Below, one piece after another: positions 16,042 through 25,298 of a DNA stretch of 26,900 bases. The position numbers and the translations under genes were made by a program. The number at the start of each line of letters is the position of its first letter. Position 1 is the first letter of the stretch. The notes beneath the pieces are model-generated. The model was not told where the DNA came from. It saw only the letters and a list, made by a program, of their open reading frames with translations, and searched no databases. The stretch is from CAZRIP01 sp964600165. GTDB taxonomy: Bacteria > Elusimicrobiota > Elusimicrobia > UBA1565 > UBA9628. The stretch covers positions 1 to 26,900 of the forward strand of contig CAZRIP010000043.1 of the NCBI GenBank assembly GCA_964600165.1. The letters run 5' to 3'.

Positions 16042-16893
16042 ATGCCCCGCGTGATCGCCGTCGTGGTCGCCTATCGGGAGCCGGGGCTCCTCGCCTCGCT
16101 GCTTCAAAGCCTGAGCGCGCAGACGCGGCCCCCGGACGACGTCATCGTCGTCGACAACGGCGGGGACGCGGAAACGAGGAAGCTCTTCGACCCGCCGCGG
16201 CCGGGCGTCGAATACGTCCCGCTTCGCGAGAACGCGGGGAGCGCCGGGGGCTATCACGAGGGCGTCAAGCGCGCGCTGGCCGACGCGGACTACGTCCTGA
16301 CCCTCGACGACGACGTCGCCCCGGAGCCCGGCTGCGTGGCCGCGCTGCTCGAGGGCTTCGAGCGGCTTTCCGCCTCGCGCAAAGTGGGCGCCGTGCGCGC
16401 CGTCGGCCCGCGGCACGAGGACCGCGAGCCCACGCCGCTCGACGTGGCGCCGTGGCGCGGGACGCTTTTTTCCGCCGCGGCGGCCCGCGAGGCCGGCCCG
16501 CCCGACCCGACGTTCTTCATCTACGGCGAGGACCTCGAATACTCGCTGCGCCTGCGCCGCCTGGGCTACGAATTTTTCTGGATCCCGGGCGCCGTTTGCC
16601 CGGAGCGCCGGCAAGGCAAGACCGACGACGTGTTCCTCGGCCGGCCGGCGCGGATCTATCCCTCGGCGTTCCGGCTCTATTACGCGCTGCGCAACGAGCT
16701 GCTGGTCTACCGCGCCTACGCGATGCGCGGGGCCGCGCTGCGCGTGCTGCTCTACGCGGTGAAGGTCGGGGTCTATCTCGTCGCGCGCGAAGGTTCGCGG
16801 GCCGGGCCGAAGCTGCGCGCCGTCGCCGCGGGCGTCGCCGACGGCCTGCGCGGCCGGCGAGGCAAGAACCCGGATTACCTGCCGGCGGCGTAG
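16042..16893 (+). CDS. GT2-family glycosyltransferase (rhamnosyl/galactofuranosyl-transferase-like)
   Basis: A 283-residue GT-A enzyme. IAVVVAYREPGLL and VIVVDNGG form the nucleotide-binding start, LDDDVAP is the metal-binding DXD-like motif, and FIYGEDLEYSLRLRRLGYEF supplies the catalytic-acid region. NAGSAGGYHEGVKRAL resembles the NxGxAGGxNxG loop of GlfT1-like and rhamnosyl transferases. It follows the methyltransferase by one base. The 3' end overlaps the last gene of the large minus-strand operon by 19 bases. The sugar cannot be assigned. Confidence 0.85.
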   Translation: MPRVIAVVVAYREPGLLASLLQSLSAQTRPPDDVIVVDNGGDAETRKLFDPPRPGVEYVPLRENAGSAGGYHEGVKRALADADYVLTLDDDVAPEPGCVAALLEGFERLSASRKVGAVRAVGPRHEDREPTPLDVAPWRGTLFSAAAAREAGPPDPTFFIYGEDLEYSLRLRRLGYEFFWIPGAVCPERRQGKTDDVFLGRPARIYPSAFRLYYALRNELLVYRAYAMRGAALRVLLYAVKVGVYLVAREGSRAGPKLRAVAAGVADGLRGRRGKNPDYLPAA

Positions 16894-17630
16894 TACAGGA
16901 ACCGGCTTTTGTCGTCCGACGACGCCTTCTCGCCCGCCTGATTGAAGACGTCGATGTTTCCCGTGAAGCCCGCCGCGCGCAGCTGCCGTTTCTGCTCCTC
17001 GACCCGGACGTAGTAAGTCATCAGCGAATAGTCGAGCTCCGGCTCGTTGATGATCGCGTAGCCGGCGGTCCGGACCTCTCGCGTCTTGAGCCAGGCGTGG
17101 CGCGCCAAGCCCTTGGCCAGGCGCCGCAAGCCCGACGCCAAGCGGCGATCAAGAGGCGGCAGCGGGATCGGCAGACGATCGTAATCCGCCATGCCGAGGT
17201 TGTGAGAGGAGAAGACGAACTCGCCTCCCGGCTTGAGCCGCCTCGCTACGGTCGCGAGGATCCTTTGGCGATCCGCGTGCGACGCGTAGTCGAGGCCGTT
17301 GAACGAAAAGACGACCAGATCGAAGGCGGCGGCCGGAAGGCCGTCGAGAGCGCGCGCGTCGCCGGTCTCGAACGCCGCCCCGGGGAACCGGCGCCGGCAA
17401 AGCGCGACCATGCCGGCCGAGTAGTCGAGGCCGCGGTAGTCGCCGTTGATCGAAAGCAGCAACGGGGTGATCCGGCCGCCGCCCACGCCGAGCTCCAGGA
17501 TCTTGCCGCCGCGGCGGCGCGCGGCGACCTCGCGAAAGACGGCCGCTTCGCCGGGGCCGATCCGGGAGAAGTCGCGGTAGCGCTCGATGACCTCGGGCTC
17601 GGACCAGGCGCGCTCGTTATCGTCGGTCAT
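16875..17630 (-). CDS. Class-I SAM methyltransferase
   Basis: A 251-residue protein, last gene of the export operon. The SAM loop is LELGVGGGR (45-53), followed by GLDYSAGMV and then VARRLKPGGEFVFSSHNLG, all typical of UbiG/Methyltransf_25-like enzymes. ATG 17630 lies 14 bases inside the end of the upstream CgeB-like gene, so translation is coupled. The target is unknown but presumably a sugar or sugar nucleotide of this glycan. It lacks the zinc ribbon of the two methyltransferases near 15 kb. Confidence 0.83.
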   Translation of the reverse strand: MTDDNERAWSEPEVIERYRDFSRIGPGEAAVFREVAARRRGGKILELGVGGGRITPLLLSINGDYRGLDYSAGMVALCRRRFPGAAFETGDARALDGLPAAAFDLVVFSFNGLDYASHADRQRILATVARRLKPGGEFVFSSHNLGMADYDRLPIPLPPLDRRLASGLRRLAKGLARHAWLKTREVRTAGYAIINEPELDYSLMTYYVRVEEQKRQLRAAGFTGNIDVFNQAGEKASSDDKSRFLYYAAGR

Positions 17631-18648
17631 CGGAGAGGCCGCAGGCGCGGATGAGCTCCGTCAGGCGATGGCGGTAGGTATGCTGGGCGAGCGCCGCCTC
17701 CCGCGCGCGGCGGCCCAGCGCGCGGCGCCCCTCGTCGTCGGAGAGCCACCGGCGCGTCAGCTCGAGCAGCTGCGCCTCGTTCTCGAACCACAGGAGCTCC
17801 CGGCCGTTTTGGAAGAGCTTCCGCACGTCCCCCTTGGCGTCGACGAGCTGGCAGGCCCCGCAGCCGAGCAGCTCGAAGACCCGGCTGTTGCAGAGCTCCT
17901 CCATCTGCGGCGCCATCGGGTTTCCCATGAAGTTGAACGCGAGTTTGCAGCCGGACGCGGCCTTGACGAAGCCTTCCGTCGACAGCGCGCTTCCCCTGAC
18001 GCGGCGCCTCAGAGGGTGCCCCTCCGGAAGCGCCTCGAATCCCGGCCCCCAGATCGCGAGCTCGACGCCCAGGCCCGCCAGGGCGGTCAAGAGCGCCACG
18101 CGCTCGGGATAAGCGGTGCCGGCGAAGAACACGTCGCAACGATATCGCCGCCGATCGGCATCATCGAGCTCGACGGGCTTGTGGAGGTCCGGCAGGCAGG
18201 CGAAGGGCAGGAAAATCCCGTCCGGGTTTCCGGCGCGGCGATGGTGCTCGACGACGTCGGTGCCGCTCAAGAAGTAGCGGTCGTAATGCGGGGCCAGCTT
18301 GACGTAAACGTCGATGAGCAGCGGATAGTCCGAGGTCCAAAGCGCGGTCTTCGCGCCCGTCTCCCGGACCGCGCGGATCGTCTCCGGCTCGAGGGTGTGG
18401 CCGCCGTTGACGAGCAAAAGATGCGGCCTATAGTCCCGCGCCAGCGCGCGCAGCCGGCGATTGAGCCGAGCGCGGTCCCAGCGCTCGAGCGCCGGGAAAC
18501 GGTCGCGCGCGCGCCCCGGCAGGACGAACCCTCGATAGTCGAAGAAGCGGACGTCGTGCCCCAGCTCGACGAGCCCGGCCTCGATGAAATCCGTGACGGC
18601 CCGGTAGTTCGGGTTCTTATAGCCGGCGAAGAGGACCTTCAATACCAT
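17617..18648 (-). CDS. CgeB-like glycosyltransferase
   Basis: A 343-residue protein. I choose ATG 18648 (MVLKVLFAGYKNPNY), which overlaps the end of the upstream GT2 gene by ten bases; the open frame to 18897 only shadows that gene. The protein resembles the CgeB / Glyco_trans_1_2 group of GT-B enzymes: LWTSDYPLLIDVY, FAGTAYPERVALL, and a C-terminal NSRVFELLGCGACQLVD stretch equivalent to the donor site. These enzymes are found in spore-coat and surface-glycan loci. A TTG start at 18642 (TTGA overlap) is a possible alternative. Confidence 0.78.
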   Translation of the reverse strand: MVLKVLFAGYKNPNYRAVTDFIEAGLVELGHDVRFFDYRGFVLPGRARDRFPALERWDRARLNRRLRALARDYRPHLLLVNGGHTLEPETIRAVRETGAKTALWTSDYPLLIDVYVKLAPHYDRYFLSGTDVVEHHRRAGNPDGIFLPFACLPDLHKPVELDDADRRRYRCDVFFAGTAYPERVALLTALAGLGVELAIWGPGFEALPEGHPLRRRVRGSALSTEGFVKAASGCKLAFNFMGNPMAPQMEELCNSRVFELLGCGACQLVDAKGDVRKLFQNGRELLWFENEAQLLELTRRWLSDDEGRRALGRRAREAALAQHTYRHRLTELIRACGLSDDRR

Positions 18649-19577
18649 TGACGCCCCGCGCGGTCCCATCGCTTTCGGAGCAAATCTCCGAAACAGCGAA
18701 GCGCGGCGCCGTAGCCCGCCCACGTTCCCGAGACGAACTTCCGCCAATCGGGAGAGAGCGTCCGGCCTCGGCCGGTCCTCGGGAATACGTGCGCCGCCAG
18801 CACGCGCGCCTCGGAAACGGCGACGAACGGCGCCGTCCACAGCGGATTGTTGAGCAGGCGGAAGCGCAGTTCCGTCTCGCGGTCGAGGCGGAACCAAAAC
18901 CCGGGGCTTTCGCGATTGATCGACTGGCTGCGCAGATGCACGACGCGCGCCGACGGCGCGATCTTGACGCGAAAGCCGGCGCGGCGGGCGCGCAGGCAGT
19001 AGTCGATGTCCTCCATGCCGAGAAAAAATCCCTCATCGAGCAATCCGACGGTCTCGATGAGCCGACGTGTCATGAGGAAAACGGCGCCGACCGCGGCGTC
19101 CACGGCGTAAGGCTCGGCGATAGTCTTCCAGCCCGGAGTCTCCAGCAGTCCCTCGATGGACGTCGGCGTCAGGCGCTTGCCGAGCTCCTGATCCCGGCCG
19201 TCGGGATAGATCAGCCGGCAGCCGACGACGCCCGCCGCGGGATCGGCTTGCGCCGCCTTGATCATCCACTTAAGCCAATCCGGCTCGCGCGCCTCGACGT
19301 CGTTGTTGAACAGAACGACGTATTCGGGATCGTCTTCGGCGAGCGCGTTCTTGATCCCCGCGTTGCAGGCCTTCGCGAAGCCGAGGTTCGAGCCCAGAGG
19401 CAGCCAGCGGACCCACGGGAAATCCCTTTTCACGAGCGCGGCGGAACCGTCGGTCGAGCCGTTGTCCACGACGATCGTCGAGAGCCGCTCGACGCGCGTT
19501 TCGCGCAGCGCCTTCAGGCAGGTCGGAAGAAGGCTTTCGCCGTTCCAGTTCGGGATCACGACGGCGGCGCCGCTCAC
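18639..19577 (-). CDS. GT2-family glycosyltransferase
   Basis: A 312-residue GT-A enzyme starting at GTG 19577, which overlaps the FkbM stop as GTGA. VVIPNWNGESLL and STIVVDNGSTDGS are the nucleotide-binding start, GSNLGFAKACNAGI the second loop, VVLFNNDVEAREPDW the DXD-type metal site, and GMEDIDYCLRARRAGF the catalytic region. It resembles rhamnosyltransferases of O-antigen loci. The frame is open farther upstream, but that part overlaps FkbM in another phase and is a shadow. Confidence 0.88.
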   Translation of the reverse strand: MSGAAVVIPNWNGESLLPTCLKALRETRVERLSTIVVDNGSTDGSAALVKRDFPWVRWLPLGSNLGFAKACNAGIKNALAEDDPEYVVLFNNDVEAREPDWLKWMIKAAQADPAAGVVGCRLIYPDGRDQELGKRLTPTSIEGLLETPGWKTIAEPYAVDAAVGAVFLMTRRLIETVGLLDEGFFLGMEDIDYCLRARRAGFRVKIAPSARVVHLRSQSINRESPGFWFRLDRETELRFRLLNNPLWTAPFVAVSEARVLAAHVFPRTGRGRTLSPDWRKFVSGTWAGYGAALRCFGDLLRKRWDRAGRQWY

Positions 19578-20470
19578 GCCGTCCTCCGCGCGCAATGGAG
19601 GTTCGCGTAGAATTCGGGGCGGTCCCCGGGAAAATCCGAGGAGGGCTCGAAGGGCCGCGCGACGCCGGCCCGCTCGTCGAGCAGCGTCATCGAGAAGCCG
19701 AGACCGCGCAGCCTCTCGAGGAGCGCGCGGGGATCGTGGCCGCCGAGGCGCAGGCAGCAGGGATTGAACTCGACGAACAAGACGAGCCCCGGATTGCCCT
19801 CCAGCGTCTCGCGCATGCCGTCGAGGACCTCGGGTTCGGCGCCCTCGACGTCGATCTTGACCACGTCCACCTTCGCGCCGCGCGCGACGTCGTCGACGGT
19901 GACGCAATCGACCTCAACGACGGCCTTGCGCCCGGCCATCGGGTGAGCGTAGAAGCTGTTGGAGTCCGACGAGTCGGCGAGGTTGAAAGACCTCTTTCCC
20001 GGGCGCGCGCCGGCCGCGACGCGCAGCGCGACGACGTTCGCGCGGCGGTTGAGGCCGAGGTTTTTCTCGAGCAGCGCGAAGTTCTCCGGGTCGGGCTCGA
20101 GAGCGAAGACCCGGCCCGAGGGCCCCGCGAGCCGCGAAGCCGCGAGGGCGTAGCCTCCGACGTGCGCGCCGACGTCGACGACGACGGCGCCCGGCTTGAC
20201 CGCGTCCTTGAAGCGCGGGAACGTGAGCTTCTCGTAGCCCGCGACGGCGTACCAGCCGGCGTATTTCTTCGGGAGCAGCATCCGGCTTCCGTCGACCTCG
20301 ACGAGCATCATCCCGTCCGAGGAGGCCGTTCGCAGGAAGAGGCCGAACGCCGCGTCATACACGGCGCGGGCCCCCTTGAAGCGGTCGCCGATCCCCGGCC
20401 AGCGGCGCGCGACGCCCTCCCTGAACGCGCAGGCCGCGCGCAGGATCGTCGAGTTGAGCTTGGCGAGCAT
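19574..20470 (-). CDS. FkbM-family SAM-dependent methyltransferase
   Basis: A 298-residue protein. ATG 20470 shares its A with the TGA of the flippase gene (TGATG), a coupled start. The SAM loop is DVGAHVGG (99-106) and the FkbM signature KIDVEG is at 205-210, followed by VLFVEFNPCCL and the C-terminal EFYANLHC. It is the second FkbM protein of the window, only distantly similar to the one at 7751. It likely O-methylates a sugar of the repeat unit. Confidence 0.87.
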   Translation of the reverse strand: MLAKLNSTILRAACAFREGVARRWPGIGDRFKGARAVYDAAFGLFLRTASSDGMMLVEVDGSRMLLPKKYAGWYAVAGYEKLTFPRFKDAVKPGAVVVDVGAHVGGYALAASRLAGPSGRVFALEPDPENFALLEKNLGLNRRANVVALRVAAGARPGKRSFNLADSSDSNSFYAHPMAGRKAVVEVDCVTVDDVARGAKVDVVKIDVEGAEPEVLDGMRETLEGNPGLVLFVEFNPCCLRLGGHDPRALLERLRGLGFSMTLLDERAGVARPFEPSSDFPGDRPEFYANLHCARRTA

Positions 20471-21996
20471 CAGGCCGTTCCGAGCCGTCTCCCGATCCTG
20501 AGCCTCAGCTGCTCCTTGATGAAGCCGCGGTCGGCGTCGTCGAGCATGAAGACCCAGCCCGCGGCGAAAAAGACGGCCGTTCCCGCGGCGCAGGCCGCGG
20601 CCCGGCCCGCGATCGTCGCCGGCAGATGCGTCAACGCCATGAGGACGCCCAGGAAGGCGATCACCCCGAGCGTCTGCCAAAGCCGATGCTCAGCCAAGGT
20701 CTGGTACGAGATCCCGGCGAGCCGCGCGGCCGCGACGGCGAAGACGACCGTCTCGGCGACGGCGCGGACGTCGAAGGACAGCGCGGCGCCCGCCAGGCCG
20801 AAGGCCTTGATCAAGACCCATACGGCCGCCGCGTTGATCGGGAGGCAGGCGACGTACCATTTGACCACGATGTCGGGCCGCCCGGTCCCTTGAAGCAGCG
20901 CCGCGGCGATCGGCCCCAAGATCGAAAAGAGGCCGCCGAAAAGGAGGAGCCGCAAGACGGGCGCGGCGTGCGCGGCGGTCTCAGGACCGAGCCAAAGCGC
21001 GAAGAGATCGAAGGAGAACGCGGTGAGGAAGAGCACGACCGGCCCTCCGGCCAGCGTCATGTACTTGTGAGAGCGGAGGAAAAGGTCCTCGAGAAGTCCC
21101 TTGTCCCCGGCCTCGAGAGCGCTGAACGCCGGGAACAGGGTTCGGACTAGACTCTGCGGCAGGAAGAGAAGCCGCGTCATGAAGCCGAAAGGGACGGCGT
21201 AATAAGTGATGTCGGCCAGGGTCAAGTAGCGTCCGACGAGGAAGCGGTCGGTGTACATGAGCACGGGGACGACGATCCCGCTCGCCGCGAACCAGCTGCC
21301 GTAGCGCAGCAGCTTGACGACCGCGCCCCAAGAGGCGACGAGCGAGCGCCGCAGGACCGGGAACAAGCGCAGCGCGGCGACGAAATAGGCCGCCGTCATC
21401 AGCGCCCTCGCCGCGATGAGCAGGACCATGATGCCGGGAAGCCCCCAGCCGAGGACGGCCCCGGCGTACATCGCGATGGTCGACGCCGCCCCCGCGGGCA
21501 CCGAGACCGCCAGGATGATGTCGAAGCGCTGCGCGGCCTCGAGCACGCCGCTCAGGCACGGAGAGATCATCATCACCGGGACCATGAGCCCCATGAGTTC
21601 GAGCGCGGCGCGCGTCTCCGTCTGCATGCCCGCCGGGATCGTCAGCCAGCGGCTCGCCAGCGCCGGCGCGGCCGCCGCGAGGACGAAGCCGCCGAGCGAG
21701 CCCAAGACGGATTGGAAGGCGACCGCCGTCCAGACGGTCTCGGGGAGCTCCTCCTCGCGGCCGCGGCCCAGGGATTCCGCCGCGAACTTGGTCATCGCCT
21801 GGGCGAAGCCGAGGTCGAGGACCGAGAAGTAGCCGACCACGACGAGAACGAGGGACAGGATGCCGTAACGCTCGGGGCCGAGGATCGTGAGAACGCGCGG
21901 CAGCGTGGCGAGCGTGATCGCCATCGGCGCCAGGCTGCCGAGCGCGTTGAGAAGCGTGTTCCTCAACACCAGCCGGCGGTCGATCTTAAGGGCCAT
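20470..21996 (-). CDS. wzx: Wzx-type oligosaccharide flippase (MATE/MVF superfamily)
   Basis: A 508-residue membrane protein with about 12-14 hydrophobic segments. The start MALKIDRRLVLRNTLLNALG at ATG 21996, with GLLSL-like RYGILSLVLVVVGYFSVLDLGFAQAMTKF near residue 50-80, is typical of polysaccharide_synt flippases that move undecaprenyl-linked oligosaccharides across the cytoplasmic membrane. The start codon lies 14 bases after the ligase stop. The frame is open upstream, but that overlaps the ligase gene. It sits in the middle of the export operon between polymerase and glycan-modifying genes. Confidence 0.87.
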   Translation of the reverse strand: MALKIDRRLVLRNTLLNALGSLAPMAITLATLPRVLTILGPERYGILSLVLVVVGYFSVLDLGFAQAMTKFAAESLGRGREEELPETVWTAVAFQSVLGSLGGFVLAAAAPALASRWLTIPAGMQTETRAALELMGLMVPVMMISPCLSGVLEAAQRFDIILAVSVPAGAASTIAMYAGAVLGWGLPGIMVLLIAARALMTAAYFVAALRLFPVLRRSLVASWGAVVKLLRYGSWFAASGIVVPVLMYTDRFLVGRYLTLADITYYAVPFGFMTRLLFLPQSLVRTLFPAFSALEAGDKGLLEDLFLRSHKYMTLAGGPVVLFLTAFSFDLFALWLGPETAAHAAPVLRLLLFGGLFSILGPIAAALLQGTGRPDIVVKWYVACLPINAAAVWVLIKAFGLAGAALSFDVRAVAETVVFAVAAARLAGISYQTLAEHRLWQTLGVIAFLGVLMALTHLPATIAGRAAACAAGTAVFFAAGWVFMLDDADRGFIKEQLRLRIGRRLGTA

Positions 21997-22010
21997 GAGC
22001 GCGGCGCTCC

Positions 22011-23453
22011 CTACGCGGCCGTCGCGGCAGCGAGCTCCGGCCGGTCCGCGGGCTCGGGCTCCAGGACGTAAAGCCGGGCGATCAGCGCCATGATGAACCA
22101 GAACGGCTCCATGATGCGGACGATGATGAACGTGTTGGCGCCCAAGCTGTGGATCAGAAGCCCGACGATCGCCGTGAGCGCGCCGAGGCCGACGAAGCGG
22201 TCGAGGTCCACGACGGCGTCGTGGAAGACCCTCCACGCGCAGCGCCAGCATCTCTGGATGAGCCACAGGAAGCAGACGAGCCCCAGAAGCCCGGTCTCGC
22301 CGATGACGCGGGGATAATAGACGTCGACCATCCCGACGCCCGTGACGCCCGCGCCGACGATCGGATGCAGCGGGAACCGCTGGGTGAGGATGTAGCGCCA
22401 GCTCTGCACGCGCGCCGCGGCCGAGCCCTCCAAGGCGATGCTCGTCCCGCCGACGACGACGGTCTCTCCCGACTGGCCGGAGAAAGTATAGAGGATGCGG
22501 TCGACGACCGTCTTGCGGATTCCCGGCACGAGCGTCGCCAGGAAAAGGCCGGCGCCCACGCCGAAGACCAGCGCGAGTTGGCGCTTGCGCGTGGCGAAAA
22601 GGTGGAACAGCACCTGTCCCATGAACCCGATGTAGGAGGAGCGCGACTGGGTCAGCAGGAACGGCGTGAGCATGAAGAACATCGAGAGCAGGCAGATCCA
22701 GGACTCGGTTCCGATCGTCTGAGAGTAGCCGGCCAGGAGCATCGCGAAAACGACGAGGTAGTAGCCCCCGAACGTGTTCGCCTCGTTGTCCCTGATGGCC
22801 ACCTTGGTGTTGATCGGGTCGTCGAACGGCGCGTTGAGGCGCTCGCCTTGCGACATCTCCGTGAACGCGAACGCCGTGACCGCCAGGGCCGTCATCAAGC
22901 CGTACTTCAAGTAGCGCGAGACGTCCTCGCGCGTCTGCACGATGTTGACGGTCATGAAGAACAGCATGAAATACTCGAGGTACTTGAGGACGTAGAGGGC
23001 GGGGCGCGCCGCGCTCAACAGGTCGCCGCGCATGATCGCGAAGAGCGTGGCGACGACGTAGACCGTCGCCATCGCGATGATCGGCAGGTTCAACGACGTG
23101 CGCTGCAGGAACGCCGTTCCCTTGAAGACCGCGGTGCGCGCCACCCAGGCGACGAGGATGACGCCCAGAAGGAAATCGTTGAGCTTGAAGATGACGGCGG
23201 AATGGTAGCCGACGTTCGAGATCTGCATGCCCTCGACCTTGGGCGAGAAGATCATCGAGAACACCACGATGTCGAGGCCGATCTTAGGAAACAGGAACGA
23301 GACGAACCCGATGATCAGACCGATCATGCCGGCCATCAAGTAGAGCGGCGGGAACTCCGTGACCGTGCGGCCGATGAAGACGCAGAAAAAGCCCGTGATC
23401 AGGACCAACGCCCAAAACATCAGGGCGTCCCGCGTTTCCTGCGACGAGGCCAT
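22011..23453 (-). CDS. Wzy/WaaL-type O-antigen polymerase or ligase
   Basis: A 480-residue polytopic protein starting at ATG 23453, which shares its A with the preceding TGA (TGATG). It has about 11-12 membrane segments and a large loop after TQSRSSYIGFMGQ, followed by HPIVGAGVTGVGMVD and YYPRVIGETGLLGLVCFLWL, the arrangement of Wzy_C / O-antigen_lig domains. In a Wzx/Wzy pathway it would polymerise repeat units in the periplasm. A polymerase cannot be told from a ligase by sequence; the neighbouring Wzz-type protein favours polymerase. Confidence 0.8.
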   Translation of the reverse strand: MASSQETRDALMFWALVLITGFFCVFIGRTVTEFPPLYLMAGMIGLIIGFVSFLFPKIGLDIVVFSMIFSPKVEGMQISNVGYHSAVIFKLNDFLLGVILVAWVARTAVFKGTAFLQRTSLNLPIIAMATVYVVATLFAIMRGDLLSAARPALYVLKYLEYFMLFFMTVNIVQTREDVSRYLKYGLMTALAVTAFAFTEMSQGERLNAPFDDPINTKVAIRDNEANTFGGYYLVVFAMLLAGYSQTIGTESWICLLSMFFMLTPFLLTQSRSSYIGFMGQVLFHLFATRKRQLALVFGVGAGLFLATLVPGIRKTVVDRILYTFSGQSGETVVVGGTSIALEGSAAARVQSWRYILTQRFPLHPIVGAGVTGVGMVDVYYPRVIGETGLLGLVCFLWLIQRCWRCAWRVFHDAVVDLDRFVGLGALTAIVGLLIHSLGANTFIIVRIMEPFWFIMALIARLYVLEPEPADRPELAAATAA

Positions 23454-25294
23454 CAGGCCTCGGTCCGCTCGTCGGACTTGGCGTAGTGCTCGTAGTCGTA
23501 ATAGTAGCCGTAGCGAGGCTCCATGTCCGACGAGCGCATGTCGTTGAGCACGACGCCGATGATGTTCCCCTTCGATGCGGCTATCTGATCTTTCGCGCGC
23601 TTGAGGGCGCGCCGGGCGATCTTGCCCGCCTTATAGATCATGACCACGCCGTCGGTCTTGGCGCCGATGAGCAGCGCGTCGACGAAGAGAAGCACGGGCG
23701 GGCAGTCGAAGACGATCACGTCGAAGTGCGGCCGCAGCTCTTCGATGAGCTTGACGAGGGCGGGCGAGGAGAACATCTGCACCACGTCCGAGCCGCTCGC
23801 GGCCCAACCCGTCATGACCTTGAAATTGTCGATGCCCGAGAACGCGATCAGGCGGTCGCTGTCGTAGCCGCCGATGAGGAAATCCGGAGTCGAGTACAGG
23901 ACCTCGTCCACCGTCATTTTGCCGGTCAGCGCTTCGATGAGGCCGGGCGTTCGCGGCAGGCCGAAGACCTTGTGGATGAGCGGCTGGCGGACGTCGGCTT
24001 CGATGAACAAGGTCTTCAGGCCCGCTTGCGCCGCCGCCAGGCAAAAGTTCAGCGACGTCAGCGACTTGCCCTCGGCGACGCCCGAGGACGTGAACGCCAG
24101 GACCATGGACGCCTTGTTCGGAAGGTTGTTCTGGATGTTCGCGCGCAGGCTGTGATAGACCTCGATGCTCGGCGATTTGGGCCGGTACTGGAACACGAGC
24201 TGCGAACGGAACACCTCCATCGGGAGGCGCTGGTGGCGCAGCAGCGAGGCGCGCCACTCCTTCCAACGCTTGTCGGCTCCGAAGTGCGGGATCATGCCCA
24301 AGACGGGAACGCCCAGCAAATGCTCGATATCCTCGATCGTCGAGAGCGAAATGTCGAGGTTCTCGAGCACGAAGGCGAAGAGTCCCGCCAGGAAGAGGCC
24401 CAGCGCCGACCCGATGATATAATTGACCCTCTTGTTGGGGAAGTACGGCTCCGTCGGCCGCGTCGCGCGGGTCAGGATCGTGACCCACGGCAGCTGAGAG
24501 GCGACGGTGATCTTGGCTTGTTCATACTCGCGCGAGAGCGTGATATAGGCGTCCTCGTCGACCTTGATGTCGCGCACCATCCTGTCGAGGTCGGTCTCCT
24601 CGCCCGTGGTCTGTATGAGCTTGGACCTGACGCTGGCGATCTGCTCGTCGAGCTTGATCATGTCCGGGTGCTCGGGAGTGTATTTCTTGGCCAGCTCCTT
24701 GCGCCGCAGCTGCAGCGACGCCAAGGTCTGCTGCAGGCCCCCGCCCTGGCCGACCATTTCGTTTTGCTGGATGAAGACCTTCTTGCGATCCTCCAGGTCC
24801 CGCAGCGTCTTCTCGATCTCGGCGCGGCGGTTCTCGATGTCGCCGAGCGTCGACCGGCTCTGCCGCGAGCGCTCCTCCTGGTCCTTCTCGATGAACACGT
24901 CGGCGTAAGCGTTGGCGAGATCGGCGACGGCCAAGGGATCGGTTCCCGTGGCGGTCAGGCTGATGATGTTCGAGCCGTCCGCGACGATGGCGTGCACGCC
25001 GCCCGGAAGGCTGGTGCCCGGCAAGTTCATGCGCTTGGCGACGCGCGACGAGGTATCGGCGGAGTCGAGGATGCGCAGCTCGCTCTGGAGGATCGAGCCG
25101 ATGTCGAGCGCGGAATTGCGGGCGTCCGACACAGGAGGCTCGAACTTGACCGAGGCCGCCGCGCGAAAGAGAGGAGTCTGAAGATGCGTGTAAAAAGCCG
25201 TCGACAGGAACGTCGCCGTGAAGACGAGCGCGCCGCCCCATTGGCGCTTCTTGAGAATGCGCCAGTAGTCGTGAAGGCTTAGCTCGGCTTCCAT
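23453..25294 (-). CDS. wzc: Wzz/BY-kinase: polysaccharide co-polymerase with C-terminal tyrosine kinase
   Basis: A 613-residue Wzc-like protein. Residues 1-310 are a Wzz domain: first membrane helix ~20-38, a long periplasmic coiled-coil part, second helix ~290-312. The cytosolic BY-kinase follows, with Walker A SSGVAEGKS (403-411), a Walker A' of form IEADVRQP (E432, D434) and Walker B VIVFDCPP (D530). The C-terminus ends in a tyrosine cluster (EPRYGYYYDYEHY) that is expected to be the autophosphorylation site. The first acidic residue of the A' motif is Glu instead of the usual Asp. It controls chain length and export together with the Wza-like protein, four bases upstream. Confidence 0.9.
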   Translation of the reverse strand: MEAELSLHDYWRILKKRQWGGALVFTATFLSTAFYTHLQTPLFRAAASVKFEPPVSDARNSALDIGSILQSELRILDSADTSSRVAKRMNLPGTSLPGGVHAIVADGSNIISLTATGTDPLAVADLANAYADVFIEKDQEERSRQSRSTLGDIENRRAEIEKTLRDLEDRKKVFIQQNEMVGQGGGLQQTLASLQLRRKELAKKYTPEHPDMIKLDEQIASVRSKLIQTTGEETDLDRMVRDIKVDEDAYITLSREYEQAKITVASQLPWVTILTRATRPTEPYFPNKRVNYIIGSALGLFLAGLFAFVLENLDISLSTIEDIEHLLGVPVLGMIPHFGADKRWKEWRASLLRHQRLPMEVFRSQLVFQYRPKSPSIEVYHSLRANIQNNLPNKASMVLAFTSSGVAEGKSLTSLNFCLAAAQAGLKTLFIEADVRQPLIHKVFGLPRTPGLIEALTGKMTVDEVLYSTPDFLIGGYDSDRLIAFSGIDNFKVMTGWAASGSDVVQMFSSPALVKLIEELRPHFDVIVFDCPPVLLFVDALLIGAKTDGVVMIYKAGKIARRALKRAKDQIAASKGNIIGVVLNDMRSSDMEPRYGYYYDYEHYAKSDERTEA

Positions 25295-25298
25295 GGCC

